DNA of 64,000 bases from Rhizobium sp. N324. Its GTDB lineage: Bacteria; Pseudomonadota; Alphaproteobacteria; Rhizobiales; Rhizobiaceae. Of this stretch, positions 16,864 to 26,146 are shown piece after piece (the first letter of the stretch is position 1; the number at the start of each line of letters is the position of its first letter). Location of the stretch: assembly GCF_001664485.1 (NCBI RefSeq), contig NZ_CP013634.1:62001-126000 (forward strand). Reading direction: 5' to 3'. The notes beneath the pieces were generated by a model. The model worked only from the letters and a program-made list of their open reading frames with translations, was not told the origin of the DNA and did no database searches. Position numbers and translations under genes: made by a program.

Positions 16864-18759
16864 CTAATAAGCGTCTTTCGGAATTCCTTCCGGGCGCATC
16901 TGTTTTTTCAGCGCGGCGATGCGGAAAATTGCATTCGGGGCGCCATAGCCGCGATAGCCGCGGCGCTCGACGATCTCGAAAAAGAAACCCTCGCCATAAG
17001 TGCCGCTGTAGAGCTGGAAATATTCGCCGTGCTCGTCGCGGTCATAGAGGATGTTCTCCGCTTTCAGCCGCTCGGTCATGACGGGATCGAGCCCGAAGCG
17101 GGCTTCGACGTCGTCGTAGTAATTCGGCGAAATATGCAGGGATCTGAAACCGCAGCTGCGAAGTTTTTCGGCGGTTGCAAAGATGTCGCCGGTCGAAAAC
17201 GCCAGGTGCTGGATGCCGGATCCGAACTTTTCGGCAATGAAATGTCCGGCCAGGGTGCGGCGGTTTTCGGCTCCGTTCATGGTGATGCGCAGCGCCCCCG
17301 ACTGGTTTTCGACGACCTGGCTGCGCACCACTCCGGCCGGATCGATGATGTCGACCATCGGGGTCTTATGGGTTTCGAAGATCGACGTGTAGAACAGAAG
17401 CCAGGTGAGCATTTCATCATAGCCGACCGTCTGGGCGACGTGATCGACGCGAATAAGGCCGGCAGACGCCGCGCCGGTGTCGTCGGCGACCGGGTGAAAG
17501 TCGATTTCGGAAAAGCGGCCGAGAGCGCTCTTGTCGTCGATCAGATAGACGATGCCGCCGCCGACGCCGCGAATGGCCGGCAGTTCGAGTTCGCCGGCCG
17601 CGACAGGCTGGGCGAAGGGCTCGGCATCGAGCGCAAGGGCACGCGCATATGCCTTTGCGGCATCGTCGACGACCAGGGCCATGGCATAGGCAAACGTCCC
17701 ATGCACGGCATAGGCCGCATTGGCGAAACCCGCCTGATCGACATTGACGAGAATACGGATCTCGCCCTGCTCGAAGAGAGAGACCTTCTTGGTGCGGTGG
17801 ACGGCGGTCTGTCTGAAACCGAGGGTACGCAGCAAGGCCACCAGCTCGACCTCATCCTGTTCGTCCGTGGCAAACTCCACGAAGCCGACGCCCTTGACGG
17901 CAGCCCTTTCCGGCATCGCCGCCCCGGTCATGCTGCCGGTGCCGAGATCGCGGCGCACCTGATCGCCGAGATAGATCAGCGAGCGGTGACCATCGGCGGC
18001 GATCGGCCGCGACAGGCCGCCTCGAAACTGATCGTTGAAAATCTCCAGCGAGAAATAGCCGTCATAACCCGTGGCAGCGACGGCTTCGGTAAAGGCCGTG
18101 ACGGGAAGGTCGCCTTCTCCGGGCATGTTGCGGAAATGGCGGCTCCAATAGAGCAGGTCCATGTCGATCAGCGGCGCATCGGCGAGCTGAACGATGAAGA
18201 TCTTCTCTTTGGGAATGGAGCGGATCGAATTGACGTCGATCTTGCGCGACAAGGTGTGGAAGCTGTCGAGGATGAGGCCGACATTCGGATGATCGGCGCG
18301 CCGCACGATCTCCCAGGCGTCGCGGTGGTCGCTGATATGGCGACCCCAGGCAAGCGCCTCGTAGCCCACCCGCAGTCCGCGCCGGGCGGCACGTTCGCCG
18401 AGTTCCCGGAAATCCTCCGCCGCCCGGTCGATGCCGCCGATGGCGGCCGGCGAAACGTTGGAGCATACGAGCACCAGATCCGTTCCGAGCTGCTGCATCA
18501 CGTCGAACTTCCGTTCGGCGCGATCGAAAGTGCGGCTTCTAAGCGGCTCCGGCATGCCCTCGAAGTCGCGAAACGGCTGGAACAGCGTGATCTCCAGGCC
18601 ATGGTCGCGCACCAGTTTTCCAACATCGGCCGGGCTTCCGTCGAAGGCCAGGAAATCGTTTTCGAAGATTTCGACGCCGTCGAAGCCCGCTCGGGCGATC
18701 GCCTCGAGCTTCTCCGGCAGTTCGCCGCTGATCGTCACAGTCGCAATCGAGGTCTTCAT
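16864..18759 (-). CDS. quiC: 3-dehydroshikimate dehydratase (sugar isomerase/HPPD-like fusion)
   Basis: A 631-residue bifunctional-looking protein. The N-terminal half (about 1-270) is an AP-endonuclease/xylose isomerase-like TIM barrel (GFDGVEIFENDFLAFDGSP, VGLILDSFHTLSR, FSLEIFNDQFRGG). The C-terminal half (about 290-630) is a 4-hydroxyphenylpyruvate dioxygenase-like vicinal-oxygen-chelate module (RVDHVAQTVGYDEM, GIQHLAFSTGDIF, FFFEIVERRGYRGYG). This architecture belongs to QuiC-type enzymes converting 3-dehydroshikimate to protocatechuate. It is divergent from the ABC transporter operon and fits the aroQ/pca context. The catalytic half is the N-terminal barrel in known relatives; the C-terminal role is unclear. 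Confidence 0.87.
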   Translation of the reverse strand: MKTSIATVTISGELPEKLEAIARAGFDGVEIFENDFLAFDGSPADVGKLVRDHGLEITLFQPFRDFEGMPEPLRSRTFDRAERKFDVMQQLGTDLVLVCSNVSPAAIGGIDRAAEDFRELGERAARRGLRVGYEALAWGRHISDHRDAWEIVRRADHPNVGLILDSFHTLSRKIDVNSIRSIPKEKIFIVQLADAPLIDMDLLYWSRHFRNMPGEGDLPVTAFTEAVAATGYDGYFSLEIFNDQFRGGLSRPIAADGHRSLIYLGDQVRRDLGTGSMTGAAMPERAAVKGVGFVEFATDEQDEVELVALLRTLGFRQTAVHRTKKVSLFEQGEIRILVNVDQAGFANAAYAVHGTFAYAMALVVDDAAKAYARALALDAEPFAQPVAAGELELPAIRGVGGGIVYLIDDKSALGRFSEIDFHPVADDTGAASAGLIRVDHVAQTVGYDEMLTWLLFYTSIFETHKTPMVDIIDPAGVVRSQVVENQSGALRITMNGAENRRTLAGHFIAEKFGSGIQHLAFSTGDIFATAEKLRSCGFRSLHISPNYYDDVEARFGLDPVMTERLKAENILYDRDEHGEYFQLYSGTYGEGFFFEIVERRGYRGYGAPNAIFRIAALKKQMRPEGIPKDAY

Positions 18760-18855
18760 GTCAAAGCCCTTTCGGCATTCACCGCCAGCTGCGAAAAATC
18801 GCTCTCACCTATTATCGCTAATCTCTTGAGGAATTCAAATAGATTGATGCATTAT

Positions 18856-18873
18856 AAAATCTCATATGATTTT
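18856..18873. promoter_or_regulatory. inverted repeat in the quiC/ABC divergent promoter region
   Basis: AAAATC (18856-18861) and GATTTT (18868-18873) form a perfect 6-bp inverted repeat spaced by TCATAT. It lies in the AT-rich 220-base region between the divergent quiC and substrate-binding protein genes. It is a candidate operator for one of the FCD regulators. The assignment rests on position alone. Confidence 0.4.
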
Positions 18874-18979
18874 CAAAAACTCTGTTGATTTGCACGTTCG
18901 TCTCTGGCAATCATTCTTCCCACAGTCAAAAGGTGAGGTGGCTGTCCGGTCGAACGACCGCCAAAGAGGAGGAAACATA

Positions 18980-19810
18980 ATGTTCAAATCTATGCTGACG
19001 CGCCGCAAGGCGATGCTCGGAGCCGCGGCCCTGGCGGCTGCCGTTACCTTGGCGCAGCCGGCCGCGGCCATCACGCCGGACGAAATCAAGGCTCGCGGTA
19101 AGATCATCGTCGGAATTCAGGGCGACAACCCGCCTTGGGGCTTTGTGACCAGCGGCGGCAAGCAGGACGGCCTCGACGCCGACATCGCGACGCTGTTCGC
19201 CAAGGAACTGGGCGTTTCCGTCGAGTTCGTGCCGCTCGAAGTCAACAACCGCATTCCGGCGCTGACGGCGGGGCGCGTCGACGTTCTGTTCGCGACCATG
19301 GCAATGCTGCCGGATCGCGCCAAGGCCGTGCAGTTCAGCAAGCCCTATGTTGCCAATGCCATCGTCCTGATCGGTCCCAAATCGGCGGAGATCAAGACGA
19401 ATGCCGATATGGCCAAGTTCAGCGTCGGCGTCGCCAAGGGTGCAGCGCAGGATACGCAGGTGACGAAGAACGCGCCTGAAGGCACGACGATCCGGCGCTA
19501 TGACGGAGACGCTGCCAGCGTCCAGGCCCTGGTCTCCGGCCAGGTCGATACGCTGGGCGGCAACATCTTCTACATGGACAGGGTGAACAAGGCGCGCCCG
19601 GGCGAATTCGAAAACAAGCTTGAATTCCAGAAACTCTACAACGGCGCATGCACGCGTCTCGGCGAGAAGGAAATCAATGCGGCGCTGAATAGCTTCATCG
19701 ACAAGATCAAGACAAACGGCGATCTCAAGGCCGTCTACGACAAGTGGATGAAGGTCCCGGTCCCGGAATTCCCGGAAAAGCTGGAAGGCATTCCGTTCGC
19801 GGCGAACTGA
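18980..19810 (+). CDS. ABC transporter substrate-binding protein, PAAT type
   Basis: A 276-residue periplasmic binding protein. The leader (MFKSMLTRRKAMLGAAALAAAVTL, then AQPAAA) has a Sec/Tat-like signal. The mature part has ARGKIIVGIQGDNPPWGFV and the family-3 solute-binding fold (VDVLFATMAMLPDRAKAVQFSKPY). ATG 18980 follows a strong AGGAGG. The family is usually for polar amino acids, but the neighbours are quinate/shikimate enzymes, so an aromatic-precursor acid is a reasonable inferred ligand. The matching permeases and ATPase follow after aroQ. Confidence 0.86.
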   Translation: MFKSMLTRRKAMLGAAALAAAVTLAQPAAAITPDEIKARGKIIVGIQGDNPPWGFVTSGGKQDGLDADIATLFAKELGVSVEFVPLEVNNRIPALTAGRVDVLFATMAMLPDRAKAVQFSKPYVANAIVLIGPKSAEIKTNADMAKFSVGVAKGAAQDTQVTKNAPEGTTIRRYDGDAASVQALVSGQVDTLGGNIFYMDRVNKARPGEFENKLEFQKLYNGACTRLGEKEINAALNSFIDKIKTNGDLKAVYDKWMKVPVPEFPEKLEGIPFAAN

Positions 19811-20133
19811 GCAAGCATTGGTTCGCGTCGGTGGCTGCCGATTGCCCCTCACCCTAACCCTCTCCCCGTAAGGACGGGGAGAGGGGACGTACCCCACGAG
19901 ATGTTGGCGAGGGACGGAGAGGTTGCCGCATACCCCCTTCTCCCCGCGAGCGGGGGTCCGAAGGACGGGTCGAGACCCGTGGCTCGACCCCGGTCGGTGG
20001 CGGCAGCCGGATGAGGGGCAAGCGGCGATCTCCTAGCGCGGGAATTTGACGTCCAGAGAAAGACCGAAATGAAGGCGGGCGTGCCAATGCCCGTCCACGC
20101 AACCGCCATGCCCCAGGCCCTGAGGTGCGCGAC
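19811..20133. repeat. Rhizobial intergenic mosaic element (type B, copy 1)
   Basis: A 323-base gap within the transporter locus. Bases 19845-20019 form a compound element. One end is CCCCTCACCCTAACCCTCTC and the other GGCGGCAGCCGGATGAGGGG, with inner hairpins including CTCTCCCCGTAAGGACGGGGAGAG. The same ends recur at 25976-26106 and 28756-28885. No gene is seen in it. It separates the binding-protein gene from aroQ. Confidence 0.78.
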
Positions 20134-20583
20134 ATGACCAGAACCATTTTTGTGCTCAACGGCCCGAACCTCAACCTGCTGGGTGAGCGCGAGCCCGCCG
20201 TCTACGGCTCGACGACGCTCGCCGATATCAGGGAGAAGTGCCTGGCGAAGGCTGAGAGCCTCGGCTTTGCCATCGACTTCCGCCAGACCAATTTCGAGGG
20301 CGAGTTGGTGGAAAGCGTGCATCAGGCCCGCAAACAGGCCTGCGGCATCATCATCAATCCCGCCGGCTATACCTTCACCTCGATCGCCCTTCTCGATGCG
20401 CTGAAGATGTTCGACCCGCCGAAGATCGAGCTGCATATCTCGAATGTTCATGCGCGCGAAAGCATCTACCACAATTCGCTGATCTCGCGCGTCGCCACCG
20501 CCATCATGATCGGTTTCGGCGCCCGCGGTTATGAGCTTGCCATCGAAGCAATGGCCGACATGGCGGGAGCAGCGAAAGCATGA
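20134..20583 (+). CDS. aroQ: type II 3-dehydroquinate dehydratase
   Basis: A 149-residue dodecameric-type dehydroquinase. FVLNGPNLNLLGEREPAVYG has the catalytic tyrosine, NPAGYTFTSIALLDAL the active loop, and ELHISNVHARES the catalytic histidine region. It interconverts 3-dehydroquinate and 3-dehydroshikimate. ATG 20134 matches family N-termini; a GTG at 20125 is also in frame. It overlaps the permease start by four bases (ATGA). Sitting in the transporter operon with quiC nearby, it is probably the catabolic rather than the biosynthetic copy. Confidence 0.92.
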   Translation: MTRTIFVLNGPNLNLLGEREPAVYGSTTLADIREKCLAKAESLGFAIDFRQTNFEGELVESVHQARKQACGIIINPAGYTFTSIALLDALKMFDPPKIELHISNVHARESIYHNSLISRVATAIMIGFGARGYELAIEAMADMAGAAKA

Positions 20584-21248
20584 ATTACAAGCTGGATTTC
20601 ACCCCTGTCATCGATGGGCTGCCGAGCCTTCTGCTCGGCTGCCTCGGGACCTTCCTGCTGGCCATTTGCGGGATGCTGCTGGCCATCGTCATCGGGATCG
20701 GCGGCGTTGCCCTACGCGACTCCGCGCTCAAACCCCTGCGGGGGCTGGTCATCGCCTTCGTCGAGCTGATCCGCAACACGCCGTTCCTGGTGCAGATCTT
20801 CTTCATCTATTTCGCGCTTCCGCTCGCCGGCATCCGGCTGGATCCGACGCCGACGGCGATCATCGCGCTCGGCATCAACGGCGGCGCCTACGCGATCGAG
20901 ATCATTCGCGGCGGCGTCCAGTCGATCCCGAAGGGGCAGATGGAAGCCGGCCTGGCGCTTGGCCTGCACAAGGCCCAGGTCTTCCGGCTGATCATCCTCA
21001 AGCCGGCGCTGCGGGCGATCTATCCGTCCCTCACCAGCCAGTTCGTGCTGTTGACGCTGACCACCAGCATTGCCTCGGCGATCTCGGCCTATGAGCTGAC
21101 CTCCGTTTCGCAGCGCATCGAATCGGAGAGCTTCCGCAGTTTCGAGGTCTACTTCACGGTCACGCTTTTCTATTTCGTGATTTCCTGGGTGATGATGCGC
21201 CTGTTTGCGGCGTTTTCGGCCCGCTACTTCAAATATCCCGTCAAGTAG
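20580..21248 (+). CDS. ABC transporter permease 1, HisM/GlnP type
   Basis: A 222-residue inner-membrane permease with about five helices and the EAA loop MEAGLALGLHKAQVFRLIILKPALR, which docks the ATPase. ELIRNTPFLVQIFFIYFALP near residue 60 is the hallmark of polar amino acid permeases. It overlaps aroQ by four bases and precedes permease 2 by ten, so it belongs to one operon. It is presumed to import the same ligand as the upstream binding protein. Confidence 0.88.
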   Translation: MNYKLDFTPVIDGLPSLLLGCLGTFLLAICGMLLAIVIGIGGVALRDSALKPLRGLVIAFVELIRNTPFLVQIFFIYFALPLAGIRLDPTPTAIIALGINGGAYAIEIIRGGVQSIPKGQMEAGLALGLHKAQVFRLIILKPALRAIYPSLTSQFVLLTLTTSIASAISAYELTSVSQRIESESFRSFEVYFTVTLFYFVISWVMMRLFAAFSARYFKYPVK

Positions 21249-21258
21249 GAGGAATTCC

Positions 21259-21900
21259 ATGGGTCACGACGAGTTCGTCTTCCTCCTGATCGGCCTGAAA
21301 TGGACCGTGGTCCTGTCCGCCGTCGGCTTTGTCTGCGGCTGCATCGCCGGGCTCGGCGTCGCTCTCGCCCGCGTCTCGGGCAACCCGCTTTTGGAACGCC
21401 TGACCGCCGGCTATATCGCCGTCTTCCAGGGAACGCCGCTTCTGATGCAGCTTTTCGTCGTCTATTACGGCCTGGCCCTGCTCGGACTGATGCTCGATGC
21501 CTGGGTGGCTGTCGCCATCGGCCTGACGCTGCATGCCAGCGCCTATCTCGGCGAGATCTGGCGCGGATCGATCGAAGCGGTTCCGCGCGGCCAGACGGAA
21601 GCGGCAAAGGCGCTCAGCCTCCGTTACATCTCCCGCATGAGAGATGTCATCCTGCCGCAGGCGCTGCGCATCTCGCTGCCTGCGACGATCGGCTTCCTCG
21701 TGCAACTGATCAAAGGCACCTCGCTTGCCTCGATCGTCGGCTTCACCGAGCTGACTCGGGCCGGCAACATCATCTCCAACCAGATCTTCCAGCCGCTGAC
21801 GGTCTTCGGCGTCGTCGGCATCCTGTACTTCCTGATGTGCTGCCCGCTGACGATCCTCGGCGCGCGCCTCGAGCGAAAGTTTGCCGCTTCCGCGCGCTGA
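21259..21900 (+). CDS. ABC transporter permease 2, HisQ/GlnP type
   Basis: A 213-residue partner permease with the motif [20 protein letters not shown] and EAA loop [28 protein letters not shown] 21259 is fixed by the preceding AGGAGG; the frame is open further up but overlaps permease 1. The two permeases are expected to form a heterodimeric channel. The ATPase gene follows after 53 bases. Confidence 0.87.
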   Translation: MGHDEFVFLLIGLKWTVVLSAVGFVCGCIAGLGVALARVSGNPLLERLTAGYIAVFQGTPLLMQLFVVYYGLALLGLMLDAWVAVAIGLTLHASAYLGEIWRGSIEAVPRGQTEAAKALSLRYISRMRDVILPQALRISLPATIGFLVQLIKGTSLASIVGFTELTRAGNIISNQIFQPLTVFGVVGILYFLMCCPLTILGARLERKFAASAR

Positions 21901-21953
21901 CCGCATCCCCTGTTCTTCGATGCGGCCCTGCCGCCAATATTGGAGCTCTACCG

Positions 21954-22718
21954 ATGACCAGTCCCATTCCCGCCCAGGCCGCGGAAACCATGATCACCAT
22001 GGCGCAGGTGGAAAAGTGGTACGGCTCGTTTCAAGCCCTTCACGATATCAACATGACGGTGCGCAGCGGCGAGAGGATCGTCCTGTGCGGGCCTTCCGGC
22101 AGCGGAAAATCGACGCTCATTCGCTGTATCAACCATCTCGAGACCTACCAGAAGGGCGAGATCCGGGTTGGCGGCATCGTTCTCAGCGACCAGGCCAAGA
22201 CCATCGACGCCATCCGCCGGGAGGTCGGCATGGTCTTCCAGCAGTTCAATCTGTTTCCGCATCTGACCGTGCTGCAGAACTGCATGCTGGCGCCGATGAA
22301 GGGGATCGGCGTCGGCAGGGCGGAGGCTGAGGACCGGGCGCGCGGGCTGCTCGAGCGGGTCAAGATCCTGGAACAGGCCGACAAATATCCGGTCCAGCTC
22401 TCGGGTGGCCAGCAGCAGCGCGTCGCCATCGCGCGCGCGCTCTGCATGCGGCCGAAAGTGATGCTGTTCGACGAGCCGACCTCGGCACTCGACCCGGAGA
22501 TGGTCAAGGAGGTGCTGGATACGATGATCGCGCTGGCCGACGAGGGCATGACGATGATCTGCGTCACCCACGAGATGGGCTTTGCCCGCCAGGTCGCCGA
22601 TCGGGTGATCTTCATGGCCAGCGGCGCGATCGTCGAGGAAGCCCCGCCCGCCGAATTCTTCACCAACCCGCGGCACGAGCGCACCAGAAAGTTTCTCGGA
22701 GAAATCCTGCGGAAATAA
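21954..22718 (+). CDS. ABC transporter ATP-binding protein, polar amino acid type
   Basis: A 254-residue ATPase with Walker [10 protein letters not shown], signature [15 protein letters not shown], Walker [15 protein letters not shown] and switch histidine VTHEMGFA. It is 70-80% of the sort of sequence seen in GlnQ/HisP by inspection of motifs only. ATG 21954 starts the recognisable protein. It energises the adjacent permeases. The following genes are shikimate-type oxidoreductases in the same direction. Confidence 0.9.
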   Translation: MTSPIPAQAAETMITMAQVEKWYGSFQALHDINMTVRSGERIVLCGPSGSGKSTLIRCINHLETYQKGEIRVGGIVLSDQAKTIDAIRREVGMVFQQFNLFPHLTVLQNCMLAPMKGIGVGRAEAEDRARGLLERVKILEQADKYPVQLSGGQQQRVAIARALCMRPKVMLFDEPTSALDPEMVKEVLDTMIALADEGMTMICVTHEMGFARQVADRVIFMASGAIVEEAPPAEFFTNPRHERTRKFLGEILRK

Positions 22719-22760
22719 GCGGTCTCAGGGCCGATGCCTCGTCCAATTGCGGAGCCGAAC

Positions 22761-23828
22761 ATGAAGCCATTGAAGATTGCAGTCATGGGAGCCGGCCTGA
22801 TCGGCAGACGCCATGCCGAGCGCGTCATATGCGAGCCCGGAACCGTTCTCTCCGCCGTGATCGATCCGTCTGCGGCCGGCCGCGACTTTGCCCGCAATGC
22901 CGGCATCCGATGCCACGCCTCCTTCCGGGACATCCCTGGCGAGGACCGGCCGGACGGCGTCATCGTGGCAACGCCGAACCAGCTGCACGTCGAGAATGCC
23001 ATGGAGATTATCGCCGCCGGCATTCCCGTTCTCATCGAAAAACCGATCGCCGATGACGTCGACGCTGCCGCAACGCTGGTGACAGCCGGCGAGAGGGCGG
23101 GGATACCGCTCCTCGTCGGCCATCACCGCCGCCACAACCCGATGATCCAGGCGGCCAAACAGATCGTCGACGGCGGCAGGCTCGGCCGGATCGTGGCGGT
23201 GCACGGCACCTTCTGGGTCGCCAAGCCTGATGACTATTTCGACATCCCGTGGCGGCGGGAGGCCGGCGCCGGCCCGATCTTCGTCAACCTGATCCATGAT
23301 GTCGACCTGTTCCGATTTCTGTTCGGCGAGGTCGAGGCCGTGCATGCGATGGAATCGCACGCCGTGCGCCAATCCGCCGTCGAGGATAGTTCAGTCGTCT
23401 CGTTGCGGTTCGCAAACGGCGTTCTTGCGACGCTCACCGGCAGCGATGCGGTGGCCGCACCCTGGAGCTGGGAGGCGACCACCGGCGAAAACCCGGCATA
23501 TCCCCGCTATCCCAAACATTGCTATCAGATCGGCGGCACGAAGGGCTCGCTCGGCATTCCCGATCTGACGCTTTGGACGAGCACCGCCGAGCCGGATTGG
23601 CTGGCGCCGCTTGCCGAGGAGCGCGTGGCTTGCGAAGCCGCCGATCCGCTTTGCCGTCAGCTCAGCCATTTTTGCGATGTCATTCGCGGTGAAGCAGCAC
23701 CGCTCGTCAGCGGGCGGGAGGGCCTTGCCACCCTCAGGGTCGTCGAAGCGATCAAAAGATCGGCGCGCTCGGGGCAGATGATCCACCTCTCTGACGCCGG
23801 CGTCTCTGCCGATCCCCAGAAAGTCTAG
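22761..23828 (+). CDS. Gfo/Idh/MocA family oxidoreductase
   Basis: A 355-residue NAD(P)-dependent oxidoreductase with the N-terminal Rossmann motif [29 protein letters not shown] supplies the conserved EKP lysine, and a C-terminal GFO/IDH alpha/beta domain follows. It probably oxidises a cyclic polyol. In this neighbourhood quinate, shikimate or a related cyclitol acid is a plausible but unproven substrate. It lies 42 bases after the ATPase gene and 4 before the AroE-like gene, so it is co-transcribed. Confidence 0.85.
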   Translation: MKPLKIAVMGAGLIGRRHAERVICEPGTVLSAVIDPSAAGRDFARNAGIRCHASFRDIPGEDRPDGVIVATPNQLHVENAMEIIAAGIPVLIEKPIADDVDAAATLVTAGERAGIPLLVGHHRRHNPMIQAAKQIVDGGRLGRIVAVHGTFWVAKPDDYFDIPWRREAGAGPIFVNLIHDVDLFRFLFGEVEAVHAMESHAVRQSAVEDSSVVSLRFANGVLATLTGSDAVAAPWSWEATTGENPAYPRYPKHCYQIGGTKGSLGIPDLTLWTSTAEPDWLAPLAEERVACEAADPLCRQLSHFCDVIRGEAAPLVSGREGLATLRVVEAIKRSARSGQMIHLSDAGVSADPQKV

Positions 23829-23832
23829 CCAC

Positions 23833-24663
23833 ATGATCACCGGGACGACCAAACTCATTGCGCACCTCGGTTATCCCACCGAGTCATTCAAGGCGCCTCT
23901 GATCTACAATCCGTATTTCGAGAAAAACGGCATCGATGCGGTCGTCGTGCCGATGGGCTGCATGCCGGAGGATTATCCGGCATTCCTGAAACTTGTCTTC
24001 CGGCTCTCCAATATTCACGGTGCGCTCATCACCATGCCGCACAAGATTGCGACGATGGCGCTGCTCGACGAAACCTCGACCAACGCCAAAGTCGCGGGCT
24101 CGTGCAATGCGGTGCGTCTTGCTTCGAACGGCAGGCTGATCGGCGATATGTTCGACGGCGAAGGCTTTGTGCGGGGTGTTCTGCGCAAGGGCAAGAAGGT
24201 CGAGGGCGCAAAGGCGCTGGTGGTCGGCGCCGGCGGCGTCGGCTCGGCGATCGCGGCATCCCTAGCGAAGGCGGGCGTCGCCCATCTCGCGCTCTTCGAC
24301 GCCAACGAGACGACCGCCTCCGCGCTGCTCGACCGGTTGAAGACATATTATCCGCATTTGCGGGTGACGGTCGGCTCGCTCGACCCGACAGGCTTCGACA
24401 TCGTCGTCAACGCAACACCGCTTGGAATGCGGCGGGGTGACCCTCTGCCGATCGACGTCGACCGCATCTCCCCATCGACCTTCGTCGGCGAGGTGGTGAT
24501 GAGCAAGGAGATCACCCCTTTCCTGGAGGCGGCCCGGGCCCGCGGCTGCGCCTTTCAGGTCGGCACGGATATGCTGTTCGAACAGATCCCCGCCTATCTC
24601 GAATTCTTCGAATTCCCGACAACGACGGCCGACAATTTGCGGGCAATCGCCAAGCTCGGTTGA
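23833..24663 (+). CDS. AroE-like shikimate/quinate dehydrogenase family protein
   Basis: A 276-residue member of the AroE family. The Rossmann motif VVGAGGVGSAIAASLA (131-146), catalytic Lys71 in TMPHK, Asn92 and Asp108 (in GDMFDG) are kept. The substrate-carboxylate segment that normally reads HSKSP is SFKAP (18-22), replacing both conserved serines. This suggests a catabolic quinate/shikimate dehydrogenase or related activity rather than the biosynthetic enzyme. It follows the Gfo/Idh/MocA gene by four bases and overlaps the next frame. Confidence 0.82.
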   Translation: MITGTTKLIAHLGYPTESFKAPLIYNPYFEKNGIDAVVVPMGCMPEDYPAFLKLVFRLSNIHGALITMPHKIATMALLDETSTNAKVAGSCNAVRLASNGRLIGDMFDGEGFVRGVLRKGKKVEGAKALVVGAGGVGSAIAASLAKAGVAHLALFDANETTASALLDRLKTYYPHLRVTVGSLDPTGFDIVVNATPLGMRRGDPLPIDVDRISPSTFVGEVVMSKEITPFLEAARARGCAFQVGTDMLFEQIPAYLEFFEFPTTTADNLRAIAKLG

Positions 24664-24725
24664 TGACTGGAGCTGGAGTTGTTCAGGATCGCGCGATTGC
24701 AATGACGCGGCGCTCGCGGAGGCAG

Positions 24726-24908
24726 ATGATGAAGACGAAGCGTAAATTCAAAAGCGATGCTTTCGAGGCGATCCACAGTTCGGTCGAAGCCATGCACGTC
24801 GCCGGCACAGCCGACAAGGAAACGATGCGCACCTTCGATGAAGCGTGCCTTGTTTCGGCTGAGGCAAAAGCGCAGGTAGCCAATCTGAAAGATCGTGGCG
24901 CGCTTTAG
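24726..24908 (+). pseudogene. truncated HigA-type antitoxin remnant
   Basis: A 60-residue frame. MMKTKRKFKSDAFEAIHSS and HVAGTADKETMRTFDEACL resemble the N-terminal ~43 residues of HigA/NadS-type antitoxins of rhizobia. The helix-turn-helix half that should follow is missing and replaced by an unrelated tail (SAEAKAQVANLKDRGAL). No toxin gene is adjacent. It overlaps the 3' end of pcaB by four bases. I read it as a remnant; a short functional protein is not excluded. The frame is open back to 24660. Confidence 0.55.
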
Positions 24909-25951
24909 GCCGCTCCAAGCCGCCTGATATTCCCCACCAATTCCTCCGCCAGCCGCAGCGAAGCGGCGGTTGCCATCGCCATTTGCGGCAGCAGCAGCCA
25001 TTCGAGCGTCCAGGCAGCACCCGAGCGTTCCTGTTCGTGGACGAGGGATTGGTGGATGCCCGACAGCGCCGTCGCGTTGAAACGGGCGAGCGCGACCAGG
25101 GTTTCGGCGGCGACCGGGTTCTGCTTGTGGGCCATTGCCGACGAGGTGCCGCCGCCTGCGATTTCGATCTCTTGGCCGGCCTGGGCCAGCAGGGCGATAT
25201 CCTGGCCGATCTTGCCGAGGCTGCCGGAGATCGATGCAAATAGGCCGGCGATATCGGCGATCGGCAGACGCCGGCTCTGCCATTGCCGGGTGTCGATCAA
25301 GCCGAGTTCCTGGGCGAGCGCGGCGCGAACGGCTGCCGCCTGCGGCCCGAGCCTATCCAGCGTGCCGGCGGCGCCGCCGAACTGAATGGGAAAACTCTGC
25401 TCGGTCAGGCGGTCGCGATAGGTCTCCAACGGTGCGCGCCATGCGTCAAGACGGTCGGAGACGCTGATCGGGATCGCCGCCTGCATGCGGGTGTGGCCCA
25501 TCAGCCGGCTGCGGCCGAACCGGCGGTCGAGCCCATCGAGCGCTCCGGCAATCGTGGAAAGCCGGCCGGTGAACAGGAAGACCACGGCCTTCAGCCGGAT
25601 CATCAGGCTGGTATCGATGACATCCTGGCTGGTGGCGCCGAGATGCAGGCTTTTTGCCGCCTCCTCGCCGGCCTCGGCGCGCAGCTGCTTGATGAGCTCG
25701 GGAACGACGACTCCGTCCCGTGCCGTTGCCGATCGAAGACAGGCGAGATCCGGGGAAAAGCCGGCACAGATTTCGGTGATCTTTCTTGCCGCTTCCGCAG
25801 GGATCAGGCCATGGGCGGCTTCCGCCCTCGCCAGCGCGGCCTCGAAGGAGAGCATGGCGCGGATATCGGCCTCGGCGGAGAAATAGGGCGCGATTTCATC
25901 GTCGCCGACGAGGCCGGAGAGGAAGGGGTGGTCGAAGGGCGATGCGGTCAT
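24905..25951 (-). CDS. pcaB: 3-carboxy-cis,cis-muconate cycloisomerase
   Basis: A 348-residue member of the fumarase/aspartase superfamily converting 3-carboxymuconate to 4-carboxymuconolactone. LHLGATSQDVIDTSLMIRL and the signature GGGTSSAMAHKQNPVAAE (usually GSSxMPxKxNP) are clear. The methionine-proline of the signature is MA here. It lies downstream of pcaDCHG, as in Sinorhizobium and Agrobacterium, but is separated from pcaG by a repeat element. Confidence 0.9.
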   Translation of the reverse strand: MTASPFDHPFLSGLVGDDEIAPYFSAEADIRAMLSFEAALARAEAAHGLIPAEAARKITEICAGFSPDLACLRSATARDGVVVPELIKQLRAEAGEEAAKSLHLGATSQDVIDTSLMIRLKAVVFLFTGRLSTIAGALDGLDRRFGRSRLMGHTRMQAAIPISVSDRLDAWRAPLETYRDRLTEQSFPIQFGGAAGTLDRLGPQAAAVRAALAQELGLIDTRQWQSRRLPIADIAGLFASISGSLGKIGQDIALLAQAGQEIEIAGGGTSSAMAHKQNPVAAETLVALARFNATALSGIHQSLVHEQERSGAAWTLEWLLLPQMAMATAASLRLAEELVGNIRRLGAA

Positions 25952-26146
25952 GGTCTGCTCGTTTGTGGTGGTAGCCCCCTCATCCGGCTGCCGCCACCTT
26001 CTCCCGAGGGGAGAAGGGATTTGGGGCGGTGTCGGCGCTTATAGGCAGCTGCTCTCGTATGGCACTGTTCCCCTCTCTCCTCGGGGAGAGGGCAGGGTGA
26101 GGGGGCTCCTTGCACTGAACCTCAAGGACAAGCCGCTGGCCAGCCC
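25952..26146. repeat. Rhizobial intergenic mosaic element (type B, copy 2)
   Basis: The core 25976-26106 has the ends CCCCCTCATCCGGCTGCCGC and GGGGAGAGGGCAGGGTGAGG, with inner hairpins CTTCTCCCGAGGGGAGAAG and CCTCTCTCCTCGGGGAGAGG. It sits between pcaG and pcaB inside the presumed pca operon, so it would be transcribed and could fold in the mRNA. Confidence 0.78.

Noticed and set aside
17029..18888. 619-codon frame on the plus strand opposite quiC
   Set aside because: It is an antisense shadow of a well-supported gene with no family similarity.
19845..20019. Clustered G/C-rich repeats as a possible CRISPR array
   Set aside because: There is no regular direct repeat with unique spacers. The structure is inverted and matches dispersed elements at two other sites.
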